From JBGPBY01 sp041481485 (lineage in GTDB: Bacteria; Acidobacteriota; Terriglobia; 20CM-2-55-15), in assembly GCA_041481485.1 (NCBI GenBank), contig JBGPBY010000038.1:1-22673 (forward strand): 22,673 nucleotides of DNA, in the 5' to 3' direction. The notes below the pieces were generated by a model. The model had not been told where the DNA came from, ran no database searches, and worked only from the letters and a program-made list of their open reading frames with translations. This document shows, one piece after another, positions 15,861-22,673 of this stretch. Positions within the stretch are counted from its first letter, which is position 1; each line of letters begins with the position of its first letter. The translations under genes were made by a program, and so were the position numbers.

Positions 15861-15947
15861 AAATACAGAAAGAGAATCTGACAACAGCAATATCGCATTT
15901 CTGATAAGCGGCTACATGCCACCTTACTGGCGCATGCAGCCGCTTCC
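15861..15947 (+). repeat. direct repeat X, copy 2 (orphan PEP-CTERM tail plus hairpin)
   Basis: Begins with 35 bases identical to 13786-13820, including codons for KYRKRI and the stop, here with no PEP-CTERM gene in front. It starts 38 bases after the PLD stop. Upstream in this frame the reading is ... TAEPFKYRKRI, with no sorting helix. It appears to be the leftover 3' end of a duplicated gene. Confidence 0.88.
15906..15945 (+). terminator. hairpin downstream of the PLD gene
   Basis: 14-base arms at 15906-15919 and 15932-15945 with one mismatch, followed by a T-rich stretch (TTTTCGTT). Relative to the first hairpin one A:T pair has become G:C on both arms, so the stem is conserved. It probably ends transcripts of the PLD gene. 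Confidence 0.6.
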
Positions 15948-15977
15948 GTTTTCGTTCCCCTAATCGCGTGATACTGG

Positions 15978-16496
15978 TTAGTGGCTCCCAGATGACGAGA
16001 TGGCACCTTCGAACGTAAACTCGCCGACACCGAAGGTTTGCCCGGTGAACACCGCGGATCCGTCCAATGCGCCGGAACCGGTAGCGCCTGAGAAGCGGCC
16101 GGTCCCCCCAAGGATTGTATAAGTTCCCTCGAAGGTCACGCCGTTACTTGTAGGTGCGGATGTGAATTCACTCTGGAACGCAACAGTGTCTCCGTTTGCT
16201 GCAATCACGTAATAGGTTGCACTTGCAACGCCATTCTGATCCACGACCTGGTTGGTTGTGAATGTCTCGGACCGGCCCATGTGCAATGCGTTGCCCTGCC
16301 CCTGGACAGTAATAAGAAGGATTGGGGGTGGGGAATTGACCTGAAACTGCGTAACAAATGATGCCCGGAATGGCACCGTTCCGCCTGACTTGGACGACAT
16401 AGGCGCAGCGGTAGCAATGGCCAGCACCATAAGAAGCGCGCTACACAACACGCGTGAAAGAGGACTCCGTGTAAACCTGGTCAAGGTCTTCATCAT
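15978..16496 (-). CDS. secreted beta-rich protein of unknown function
   Basis: A 172-aa protein with a signal peptide (basic N-terminus, SALLMVLAIATAAP). The mature region is beta-strand-rich with Gly/Thr/Ser repeats: LLITVQGQGNALHMG, TYYVIAANGDTVAFQSEF, GTYTILGGTGRFSGATGSG and FTFEGAIS at the end. The GxYTIxGGTGRFxGATGSG pattern recurs in small exported beta-barrel-like proteins of soil bacteria; I know no function for them. An AAGGAG site lies upstream. The second of two adjacent ATGs (16493) has better spacing, so the true start may be one codon later. It is encoded opposite to and between repeats X copy 2 and Y copy 2, with no operon partner. Confidence 0.78.
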   Translation of the reverse strand: MMKTLTRFTRSPLSRVLCSALLMVLAIATAAPMSSKSGGTVPFRASFVTQFQVNSPPPILLITVQGQGNALHMGRSETFTTNQVVDQNGVASATYYVIAANGDTVAFQSEFTSAPTSNGVTFEGTYTILGGTGRFSGATGSGALDGSAVFTGQTFGVGEFTFEGAISSSGSH

Positions 16497-16547
16497 GTAC
16501 TCCTTGTGACTGGAATTGAAATTGAGAGGTGCCGAGTTTACGTCTAC

Positions 16548-16598
16548 CGGAAATTTTTAAACACGACTAAATACCAGCCCGTTGAGAAACGGAGGATC
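16548..16598 (+). repeat. direct repeat Y, copy 2
   Basis: Gapless 51-base match to 13921-13971. It ends in GGAGGATC, again without a proper start codon afterwards. It lies 51 bases upstream of the divergent minus-strand secreted-protein gene. Confidence 0.8.
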
Positions 16599-16950
16599 AC
16601 CTGACACCTTGGTTGCCCATTGCCGGATGCATCACTTGATTGCGAAAAAGCCTGCCAGTAAGACCTGAATCGCAATCAGTCAGCCACACGGGTATCAACG
16701 AAATGAAATCCCAGAATTTGTCGTGAGCGGTTTGCGCCGCCGGCGATTTGCACCCTGCTCGCCCGCATCGTAGCAGCAAGACTCCCATCCTCACTTCATA
16801 ATATCCGGATTCCCCGGCCGTTGCGGGAGACAGAGTCCGAATCCCCTCGGAATCCAGTAGCCGAATGCAGTGCCGAGTTTCTGAATGAATCATTTGACGA
16901 ATATGACTTTTGATTCTTAAATGGTGGCAATAGGTTCATTCTGAATTGTC
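16599..16950. other. intergenic region without recognised gene
   Basis: About 350 bases. A minus-strand frame of 98 codons (16597-16893) lacks a ribosome site, a signal and any recognisable domain. I see no convincing promoter or RNA. It may contain the decayed body of the gene that followed repeat Y copy 2. Confidence 0.4.
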
Positions 16951-17595
16951 ATGCGCTTCCTGACACGAAGTTACGCGATCCTGATTTTCGCCTTTGTCAT
17001 TTCATCCTTTCAAAGGCCAGCGTTTGCTTGCTCGCCCGGAACCTGCAATATCCGCCCGGAATATGCATCCTTCCGCATTGCCAGCGATCTGGATGGAGAC
17101 CAAAAGGTCGACATTGCCGACGGCCGCTTTTCCGGCACCAGCTTTTCCGTCACCGTCAGCCTCACCGCATACCCACAGCACACTCGCTTGAGTGTCCCGG
17201 TTCTCGATCCGGCCGGCCATGAACTGATCGCCTACGATCTGGATCGCGACCAGCGGACGGACCTTATATTGATCGGCCCCTCATCTATCGAACCGGTCGC
17301 AGTCTGGCTGAATAGAGGTAATGGAACCTTCGAGCGGAGTTCGAGACACTTCGCAGTGTTGTTCGGTGCGGAAGACGGAGCGCGCTTTTGTCGCAGAACG
17401 ACGCAAAACGAAACTCAGTCGGCTATTCCAACCGGAGGTTCGCTACATGATCTTGGATCCTTTGCAGATATCGCGGTTGACCTTGTAAGCAGGAGCCTCG
17501 GCCATCTTGACCGTCCAGATTTCCCCCTCACGATGCGGGAGTCCCGTTCCACTTCTCCAAGAAGTCCGCCAGCCTGTTCGCTTCGCGCAATCTGA
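16951..17595 (+). CDS. secreted FG-GAP/EF-hand-like repeat protein
   Basis: A 214-aa protein with a signal peptide (RSYAILIFAFVISSF ... PAFA) followed by CSPGTC. Two calcium-loop-like FG-GAP elements are visible: SDLDGDQKVDIADG at 45-58 and YDLDRDQRTDLILIG at 95-109. They are separated by beta strands (TSFSVTVSLTAYPQHTRLSV) and followed by VAVWLNRGNGTFERS. The Asp-rich loops are of the kind that bind calcium in beta-propeller repeats, but two repeats cannot make a whole propeller. The C-terminal ~80 residues are polar, ending RSPPACSLRAI; similar short proteins of soil Acidobacteria, as I recall, also end near an (R/A)PPA motif. No ribosome site precedes the ATG, so the start is uncertain. 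Function unknown. Confidence 0.7.
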   Translation: MRFLTRSYAILIFAFVISSFQRPAFACSPGTCNIRPEYASFRIASDLDGDQKVDIADGRFSGTSFSVTVSLTAYPQHTRLSVPVLDPAGHELIAYDLDRDQRTDLILIGPSSIEPVAVWLNRGNGTFERSSRHFAVLFGAEDGARFCRRTTQNETQSAIPTGGSLHDLGSFADIAVDLVSRSLGHLDRPDFPLTMRESRSTSPRSPPACSLRAI

Positions 17596-17647
17596 CTCCC
17601 AAAAAACTTGGCATAGATATCAAGGCTTTCTATCCATTGGAGATCTT

Positions 17648-19054
17648 ATGCGAATTGTACTTGCGGACTTGAAGGGTGCAGACGGCTTTGTAAACAAAGA
17701 TACGGTTGTCGGAGGATTCGGTCTCAGATTTCGTGGCTTCTCATTCACGACGCGGTTGATCGAACGATTTCGGAAGCACTACCAGAATGTTCCCAGCATT
17801 CATGCAAACTACCTCGCGGCCATTTTCGAGCAACAGGGGCACGACATTGCGTTCACAGATAACGAAGATGTCGAAGGTGACCTGGCACTCGTTCTGACCT
17901 CCCTGATCGATTTCAGGCATGAAACGCAATGGGCCCAGAGAGCCAGAAGCCGGGGAATCCGAGTTGGTTTCTTTGGCGCGGTCGCGACCCATGCAACGGA
18001 ACTGCTGGAAGGGCATGGAGATTTTGTGATCAAGGGTGAACCCGAAGAAGCCGCAATGCGACTGGCTCGTGGAGAAGTTTTGAGCGGGCCCATTGAGAGT
18101 CGCCCTTTGCCGGACCTCGATGTCCTTCCATTCCCCGCCTGGCATCTGAATCAGGATGTTAAGACTGTCCGGCACGCCGTTGGCCGATCCCCGTGGGCGA
18201 CGCGTTTTGCATTTCCGATTCTTTCGAGCCGAAGCTGTTCGGAGTTCTGCACATATTGTCCTCACCGGACGACGGCGGCTTACCGAAGTCGCAGTCCTCA
18301 AAATGTCCTGGCCGAAATCGAGAACCTTTGTGACCGATATGGTGAAGTCTATCTAATCTTCCGGGATCCTCTTTTCAGCGTGGAGCGTGAGCGCAGTGTT
18401 GCGATTGCACTGGGGATTCGTGAGCGACAACTTCCTGTGCGGTTTGAATGCGAAACTCGCCTGGACCGCCTCGACCCGGAATTGCTCGACACATTCTACG
18501 GTGCGGGCCTTCGCGCAATCACGTTTGGCGTGGAATCCCTGGAGGACGGCACATTGAAGCGCGTTGCACGTCGCCCCATTCCACTGGAGCATCAGCGAAG
18601 CATGGTGGAGTACTGCCGCCAATTGGGTGTCGCCACGGAAGCGTTTTATGTTTTCGGCTTCCCGCAGGACACCATTGACAGCCTCCGCGCAACAATCCAG
18701 TATGCGATCGAACTGAACACGACTGCAGCAATGTTCAAGATCCTGACCCCCTATCCAGGTACGCCACTCCGCAAACGGATGGAACCTCTGATCACCGAAA
18801 CGGATCCCGAAAAGTTCGATGGACAAACGCCCACATTTCGCCATCCGAACCTGACCAATGACGAACTGCGATTCCTGCTGGGATCCGCATACAGCCGTTT
18901 CTATTGCCGCCCATCCTGGCTGTCCACATATCTCGGCATGAAAAAACCGCGTCCACAGTGGCTGCGAACATTCGACGAACTGGCAAGCGCCGAACAAGCG
19001 CACATTGAAACTTTGTTTTTTAATTCGCAGCCGCAAAAGGAGAGCATGCAATGA
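17648..19054 (+). CDS. radical SAM enzyme with N-terminal B12-binding-like domain
   Basis: A 468-aa enzyme. Residues ~1-150 form a Rossmann-like domain as in cobalamin-dependent radical SAM enzymes (HANYLAAIFEQQGHDIAFTD, RGIRVGFFGAVAT, GDFVIKGEPEEA), but without the DxHxxG cobalamin motif, so B12 binding is doubtful. The radical SAM core has CSEFCTYC (C197, C201, C204) binding the 4Fe-4S cluster that cleaves SAM. Later elements typical of the BchE/Elp3-like group follow: FECETRLDRLDPELLD, GLRAITFGVESLEDGTL, VFGFPQDTIDS and ILTPYPGTPL. The start at 17648 is chosen for its GGAG ribosome site; the frame is open further upstream into the preceding gene. Its stop overlaps the aminotransferase start (ATGA), so the two are cotranslated. 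The substrate is unknown. Confidence 0.9.
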   Translation: MRIVLADLKGADGFVNKDTVVGGFGLRFRGFSFTTRLIERFRKHYQNVPSIHANYLAAIFEQQGHDIAFTDNEDVEGDLALVLTSLIDFRHETQWAQRARSRGIRVGFFGAVATHATELLEGHGDFVIKGEPEEAAMRLARGEVLSGPIESRPLPDLDVLPFPAWHLNQDVKTVRHAVGRSPWATRFAFPILSSRSCSEFCTYCPHRTTAAYRSRSPQNVLAEIENLCDRYGEVYLIFRDPLFSVERERSVAIALGIRERQLPVRFECETRLDRLDPELLDTFYGAGLRAITFGVESLEDGTLKRVARRPIPLEHQRSMVEYCRQLGVATEAFYVFGFPQDTIDSLRATIQYAIELNTTAAMFKILTPYPGTPLRKRMEPLITETDPEKFDGQTPTFRHPNLTNDELRFLLGSAYSRFYCRPSWLSTYLGMKKPRPQWLRTFDELASAEQAHIETLFFNSQPQKESMQ

Positions 19055-20331
19055 AACGCGCGATCCCACGTTATGGCGTCCGGTATGTGGCGGGTTCTGT
19101 GGAGTCCGGACTCCGTGCATTGAAGGAAGGCCGAGGTGTTCAGGGACCGGAAATACGTCAATTCGAAGAACTCTTCGCCGATTACCACCACGCCGCGGAC
19201 GCCATCTCGGCTTCCTACGGACGGATGGCGTTTTACTACATCCTTCGAGCCCTCGACCTCCCTCCGGGCTCCGAAGTTATTTTTCCAGCGCTCACATTTT
19301 GGGTCATTCCGGAGATAGCACGGATCTGCGGTCTCCATCCGGTGTTTGTGGATATTGATCCTCGAACTTTCAATATGGATCCCGCAAGAATCGAAGGAGT
19401 CCTGTCTTCCCGAACGCGCGCTGTCGTTCCGACGCATATCTACGGTCAGCCCTGCGATATGTCCCCCATTATAGGGATCGCGCGAAAGCACAACCTCGTC
19501 GTCATTGAAGATTGCGCCCACGCGCTCGGTGCGACGTACCAGGATCGCAAGACAGGAACATTCGGAGACGCGGCGTTCTTCAGCTTTCAAATGCTGAAGG
19601 GGCTCAACGCATACGGCGGGGGAATGGCGATAACAAACGACCTGAGCCTCGCAAATAAAATCCGCAATGAAGCGGAAAAAGAACCATGGCCAAATCAATC
19701 CGAAATCCGGAAACGCATCATGATGGGCCAGGTGATTCGCGCGCTGACCAGCTCGACAGGTTTCAGCTTTGGGCTGTTCGTGCCCTTTTATATCAATTCC
19801 ATCTTCGGTAACCGTGACATCAGCTACCTTCTGTGGGAGAAGATCCGTCCTTTAAATCCGCTGCCAGAATCCTACCGGCGGCGTTTCAGCAATGCTCAGG
19901 CGATCATTGGGCTGAAGGGGCTCGAAAAACTGGATGAATTCAACGCGCGAAGCCGGGCCAACGCAGAGCGTCTGACGCGAGGTTTGTGCGGCGCTCGATC
20001 CATACTCACACCCGGCGCGTTGCCGGAAACCGTCTCGACCTTCTATCAATACTGTATCCGCACTTCGAATCCTAAAGAGTTAAGCCGCTATGCCATTCGA
20101 CGAGGCATCGACATCGAAATCATGCACGTTGATATCTGTAGCGAACTTCCTTTGTTTTCGGAATTCGCCCGATCCTGTCCTCACTCGGAAGGGACGAAGA
20201 ACACACTCCAGCTTCCCGTGTATGCGAATCTGAGTCCAAATGAGATCGATCGGATTCTTGGCGTTATTCGCAAAGCATCCGAGCATATGCCTCCGGTGCC
20301 CGAGTCAATCGCGACTCTCGGTTCGAGCTAG
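19051..20331 (+). CDS. DegT/DnrJ/EryC1/StrS-family PLP aminotransferase
   Basis: A 426-aa PLP-dependent enzyme of the family that aminates keto-sugars and related natural-product intermediates. Family features in order: VQGPEIRQFEELFADY near the N-terminus, EVIFPALTFWVIPEI, VDIDPRTFNMDP, VPTHIYGQPCDM, VIEDCAHALGATY (Asp154 would contact the PLP nitrogen), and FFSFQMLKGLNAYGGG with the Schiff-base Lys183. The usual SFHxxKxLTxGEGG is altered to SFQMLKGLNAYGGG, keeping Lys and the Gly turn. An AAGGAG site precedes the ATG, which overlaps the radical SAM stop by 4 bases. Coupling to a radical SAM enzyme suggests a two-step modification of a sugar or cyclitol-like substrate. The 3' end overlaps the convergent DedA gene by 27 bases. 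Confidence 0.9.
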   Translation: MKRAIPRYGVRYVAGSVESGLRALKEGRGVQGPEIRQFEELFADYHHAADAISASYGRMAFYYILRALDLPPGSEVIFPALTFWVIPEIARICGLHPVFVDIDPRTFNMDPARIEGVLSSRTRAVVPTHIYGQPCDMSPIIGIARKHNLVVIEDCAHALGATYQDRKTGTFGDAAFFSFQMLKGLNAYGGGMAITNDLSLANKIRNEAEKEPWPNQSEIRKRIMMGQVIRALTSSTGFSFGLFVPFYINSIFGNRDISYLLWEKIRPLNPLPESYRRRFSNAQAIIGLKGLEKLDEFNARSRANAERLTRGLCGARSILTPGALPETVSTFYQYCIRTSNPKELSRYAIRRGIDIEIMHVDICSELPLFSEFARSCPHSEGTKNTLQLPVYANLSPNEIDRILGVIRKASEHMPPVPESIATLGSS

Positions 20332-20835
20332 CCAGCGAAAGAACACAATCACCAGCGCGGCCGGTATCAACGGTGCCCACCACACGCGCAATCCCAACTC
20401 CCGGAGAGAGGATGGGCCGAGATACATGATGATTGCCATGAGCGCGGCTGCCCATGCAAATCCACTCAGCAGGCTAAGGATACTGAACCGTACTCTGCCA
20501 ATGCCGGCATAAGCGCATGCCGCCGGAATGGCGATCCGCAACCCTGGCAGGAACCTCGATATCAGAATCATCCAGTTCGCATGACGCTGAACCCTGTCTC
20601 GAATTTTTTCACGGCGACGCGCGATGGAAGGAAACCGGTCGAGCCAGCCGAGAATTCCGGTTCTTAGTGCGTAAAAAAAGAATTGATCGCCCGCCGATCC
20701 TCCCAATGCACCGGCACAAAATACAGCCACGGGGTTCAATTTTCCCAATGAGACAAGGACCAGCGCACTGACGTATATAATTTCGCCTTCGACCGCGGCG
20801 GATAGAAAAATTCCTGCGTATATAGCCCAGTTCAC
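20305..20835 (-). CDS. DedA-family (VTT domain) membrane protein
   Basis: A 176-aa multipass membrane protein of the DedA/SNARE-associated family, some members of which flip polyprenyl-phosphate or phospholipids. Seen are the acidic AVEGEIIY, GALGGSAGDQFFFYALRTG, and SRFLPGLRIAIPAACAYAGI with the family arginines, then further hydrophobic helices. The GTG at 20835 is chosen because the sequence before it (to a TTG at 20898) is polar, Cys/Pro-containing and unlike DedA N-termini. Neither start has a convincing ribosome site. It is convergent with the aminotransferase gene (27-base overlap) and divergent from the DUF4159 gene. A lipid-carrier flippase next to a sugar aminotransferase could be meaningful, but it is on the opposite strand. 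Confidence 0.85.
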   Translation of the reverse strand: MNWAIYAGIFLSAAVEGEIIYVSALVLVSLGKLNPVAVFCAGALGGSAGDQFFFYALRTGILGWLDRFPSIARRREKIRDRVQRHANWMILISRFLPGLRIAIPAACAYAGIGRVRFSILSLLSGFAWAAALMAIIMYLGPSSLRELGLRVWWAPLIPAALVIVFFRWLARTESRD

Positions 20836-20947
20836 TTGCGTTCGGCCAGTTTCAAGAATGCAGCGACACGGCGGACTTGCGTGAATAATATCATTCAAAC
20901 TCCATGCAGGAACGGCCTCACCGCTCCCGTGATATTCTCAAAGAGCT

Positions 20948-21703
20948 GTGAAAAGAGTGCTCATGGTCGTGGCGCTTTTCGGGGTGTTCGCTCAGACGGC
21001 GAATTCGGACTGGATTGAGCCCAAACCGGAATTTGTCTTCGCCCGAATGGAGTGCACCAATCGAGATCCCTTTCTTTACTGGCCCAACTACTTCCCCGCC
21101 AACCCGCCATGGCATCACGATTTTCCCTCTTCGGACCGTTTCATCATCGACCTGCTGCATGAAATCACCAGCGTGCGTGTGTCCCCGGATTCGTTCCGGA
21201 TTGTGGATCTCGAAAGCCCCGAGGTTTTCAAATATCCGTTTCTCTATCTATCCGAGCCGGGCTTCATGGACCTCAATGACAAGGAAATCGCCAATCTCGG
21301 CGAGTATCTTCGACGAGGCGGCTTCATCATGGCTGACGATTTCCGTACTCCAAACTTTCTTCCCGGAGACCGCGATGAACTGGAAGTTTTGCGCCACTAT
21401 TTGGCGCTTGCCGTTCCGGAGTACAAGTTTGCGCGATTGAGCGTCAGCCATCCGATTTTCCATACGTTCTATGACATTCCAACTCTGGAAATGAAGCCTC
21501 CATACGGCGAAGATACTCCCGGTTTCGTACCCGAATTCTGGGGCTTGTCCGACGAGAACGGCAATCTGCGATTGATTGCAAACTACAACAATGATCTCGG
21601 TGATTTCTGGAAGTATCTCGATCATGGCGACAAACCGCTCAAGGAAAGCGGGCAGGCAATCCGCATGGGGATCAATTACATCGTTTATGCGATGAGCCAC
21701 TGA
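20948..21703 (+). CDS. DUF4159-domain exported protein
   Basis: A 251-aa protein starting at GTG with a weak AAAGAG site. A signal peptide (KRVLMVVALFGVFAQTANS) precedes a DUF4159 domain that fills the rest: FVFARMECTNRDPF, SSDRFIIDLLHEITSVRV, YPFLYLSEPGFMDLNDKE, LGEYLRRGGFIMADDF, HPIFHTFYDIP and a closing GINYIVYAMSH. The domain has the look of a glutamine-amidotransferase-like (ThuA-related) fold but no obvious Cys nucleophile. Its function is unknown. In many bacteria DUF4159 genes sit with MoxR ATPase and DUF58 genes; neither occurs here. Confidence 0.88.
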   Translation: MKRVLMVVALFGVFAQTANSDWIEPKPEFVFARMECTNRDPFLYWPNYFPANPPWHHDFPSSDRFIIDLLHEITSVRVSPDSFRIVDLESPEVFKYPFLYLSEPGFMDLNDKEIANLGEYLRRGGFIMADDFRTPNFLPGDRDELEVLRHYLALAVPEYKFARLSVSHPIFHTFYDIPTLEMKPPYGEDTPGFVPEFWGLSDENGNLRLIANYNNDLGDFWKYLDHGDKPLKESGQAIRMGINYIVYAMSH

Positions 21704-21856
21704 CCTTTCAAAATGTCATTCAATCGGCAGTCTAGTTTTCTTCCGAACCCCTCTCCTTCATCCATGGAACTTCGTGTATTACGATCCTATGCCATTCAAA
21801 GGCAACTTACGATCATTGCCTCATGACAATTCATTTTTAGGGATTCGGAGTGAATT

Positions 21857-22468
21857 ATGGATATAGATCCAATGGAAATGGCCAACAGTACAACCGAAGA
21901 AGACACTGCGAAGCGTGACCGCCGCAATGCGCGTCTGTCGAGCTTGGTGGCAATTACCGTCGCATTCGTCGCCACGTTTCTCGGCGTTTGCAAAGTCAAG
22001 GACGACAACATCGTCCAGGCAATGCAACAGGCTCAAGCCGACAAAATCGACCAGTGGGCCTTCTATCAGGCGCGAAACCTTCGGCAGGAAGTCGCCGATG
22101 CGGCTGCCACCGAACTCCGTCTGGCCGCCGCGGGGGCCAGCGCCAGCCAGCAGATCCGCTATCACGATTCGATCACACGGTACGAAGCTCTGGTCGCCGA
22201 CCAGGCGAAGAAGAAGGAAGAAGTCCGCGTACAGGCCGAAAAGGACCAGAAGGACTACGACGCCTTGAACTACCGTGATGACCAGTTCGATCTCGCCGAT
22301 GCCCTCGCTGCCATTTCCATCTCACTTCTTGCGATGACGGCGCTCACGCACAAACGATGGTTGTACTGGCTGGCATTGGTGCCGACATCGTTCGGAGTGC
22401 TATTCGGTATGGCCGGATTAATGGGTTGGCACCTGCACTCGGATACAATCGCACGTTTGCTGTCGTAG
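21857..22468 (+). CDS. DUF4337-family inner-membrane protein
   Basis: A 203-aa protein with a GGAG ribosome site. A charged N-terminus (EEDTAKRDRRNARLSS) leads to one membrane helix at ~28-45 (LVAITVAFVATFLGVCKV). A long charged coiled-coil-like loop follows at ~48-145 (QQAQADKIDQWAFYQARNLR, QAKKKEEVRVQAEKDQKDYD). Two hydrophobic C-terminal segments lie at ~148-195 (ALAAISISLLAMTALTHKRW, ALVPTSFGVLFGMAGLMGW). This layout and the DQWAFYQA motif define DUF4337. No function is known for the family. No partner gene is evident; the next gene begins 190 bases downstream. Confidence 0.88.
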   Translation: MDIDPMEMANSTTEEDTAKRDRRNARLSSLVAITVAFVATFLGVCKVKDDNIVQAMQQAQADKIDQWAFYQARNLRQEVADAAATELRLAAAGASASQQIRYHDSITRYEALVADQAKKKEEVRVQAEKDQKDYDALNYRDDQFDLADALAAISISLLAMTALTHKRWLYWLALVPTSFGVLFGMAGLMGWHLHSDTIARLLS

Positions 22469-22658
22469 ATTTCCTGCGTCTGCGTCCCGGATTCGGACAG
22501 CGCCGCCGCCGGATCTTCCTTTCCACTAAATCCGATGCTGCGTCCTTGAAGGTCGAGAATGCGTTGACGCAATTGTCCGCAGCCGGTGTTAAGCGTGTTA
22601 CTGTCTCGCGGCACGACCTCGAAGATGCCTAACGAATCCAGCCGTCAAAGGAAAGGAA

Positions 22659-22673
22659 ATGGCCAAAACGACC
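22659..22673 (+). CDS. start of a gene running off the window
   Basis: ATG with a good purine-rich site (AAGGAAAGGAA) directly upstream, then codons for AKTT before the window ends. Too little is present for identification. Confidence 0.5.

Noticed and set aside
16597..16893. 98-codon minus-strand frame upstream of the FG-GAP-like gene
   Set aside because: No ribosome site, no signal peptide, and odd composition; more likely non-coding.
22357..22632. 91-codon plus-strand frame beginning inside the DUF4337 gene
   Set aside because: It starts over 100 bases inside a convincing gene in another frame without a ribosome site. The part after 22468 is Arg-rich and has no acceptable start of its own.
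1..22673. tRNA, rRNA, CRISPR array, integrase or transposase
   Set aside because: I looked for TTCGAATCC-like tRNA arms, regular short repeats and transposase motifs on both strands and found none that hold up.

Overview
The window is chromosomal DNA of moderately high GC from a free-living Gram-negative bacterium. The mix of PEP-CTERM-like surface proteins, NHL-repeat, FG-GAP-like and FN3 secreted proteins, DUF4159 and DUF4337 proteins and a stand-alone DedA protein best suits an uncultured soil Acidobacteriota. That assignment rests on family composition only; there is no rRNA or other phylogenetic marker. I found no tRNA, rRNA, CRISPR array or transposase gene.

Left part (1-8013): a PEP-CTERM-like protein with a PEF-type sorting motif (-), a long non-coding stretch, a secreted NHL-repeat protein (-), a YgiD-type extradiol dioxygenase (+), a two-gene unit of a zinc-ribbon membrane protein and a zinc-ribbon site-2 protease (-), a 3'-truncated hscC (Hsp70) remnant (+), and a DEAD-box RNA helicase with a DbpA-type RNA-binding tail and an unusual DEVD motif II (+).

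Middle part (8076-13054): four minus-strand genes read as one unit: an LspA-like signal peptidase, an 891-aa protein ending in two thioredoxin-like domains without a CXXC motif, and two tandem paralogs. Each paralog has an N-terminal hydrophobic helix ending in FVGC, an FN3 domain and a shared C-terminal beta-rich domain. This looks like a dedicated envelope system of unknown function and is the best candidate here for something undescribed.

PEP-CTERM/PLD region (13055-16950): a small PEP-CTERM gene broken by one extra G, followed by a strong hairpin. The last six codons plus hairpin of that gene recur about 2.1 kb downstream, with a compensatory base-pair change in the stem. A second 51-bp direct repeat with a Shine-Dalgarno-like end also occurs twice. 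A PLD-superfamily gene lies between these pieces, as if it had replaced the body of a duplicated PEP-CTERM gene.

Right part (16951-22673): a secreted FG-GAP-like protein; a radical SAM enzyme overlapping a DegT/StrS-type PLP aminotransferase by ATGA (a likely small biosynthetic operon); a convergent DedA-family membrane protein; a DUF4159 protein; a DUF4337 membrane protein; and the first five codons of a further gene at the window edge.
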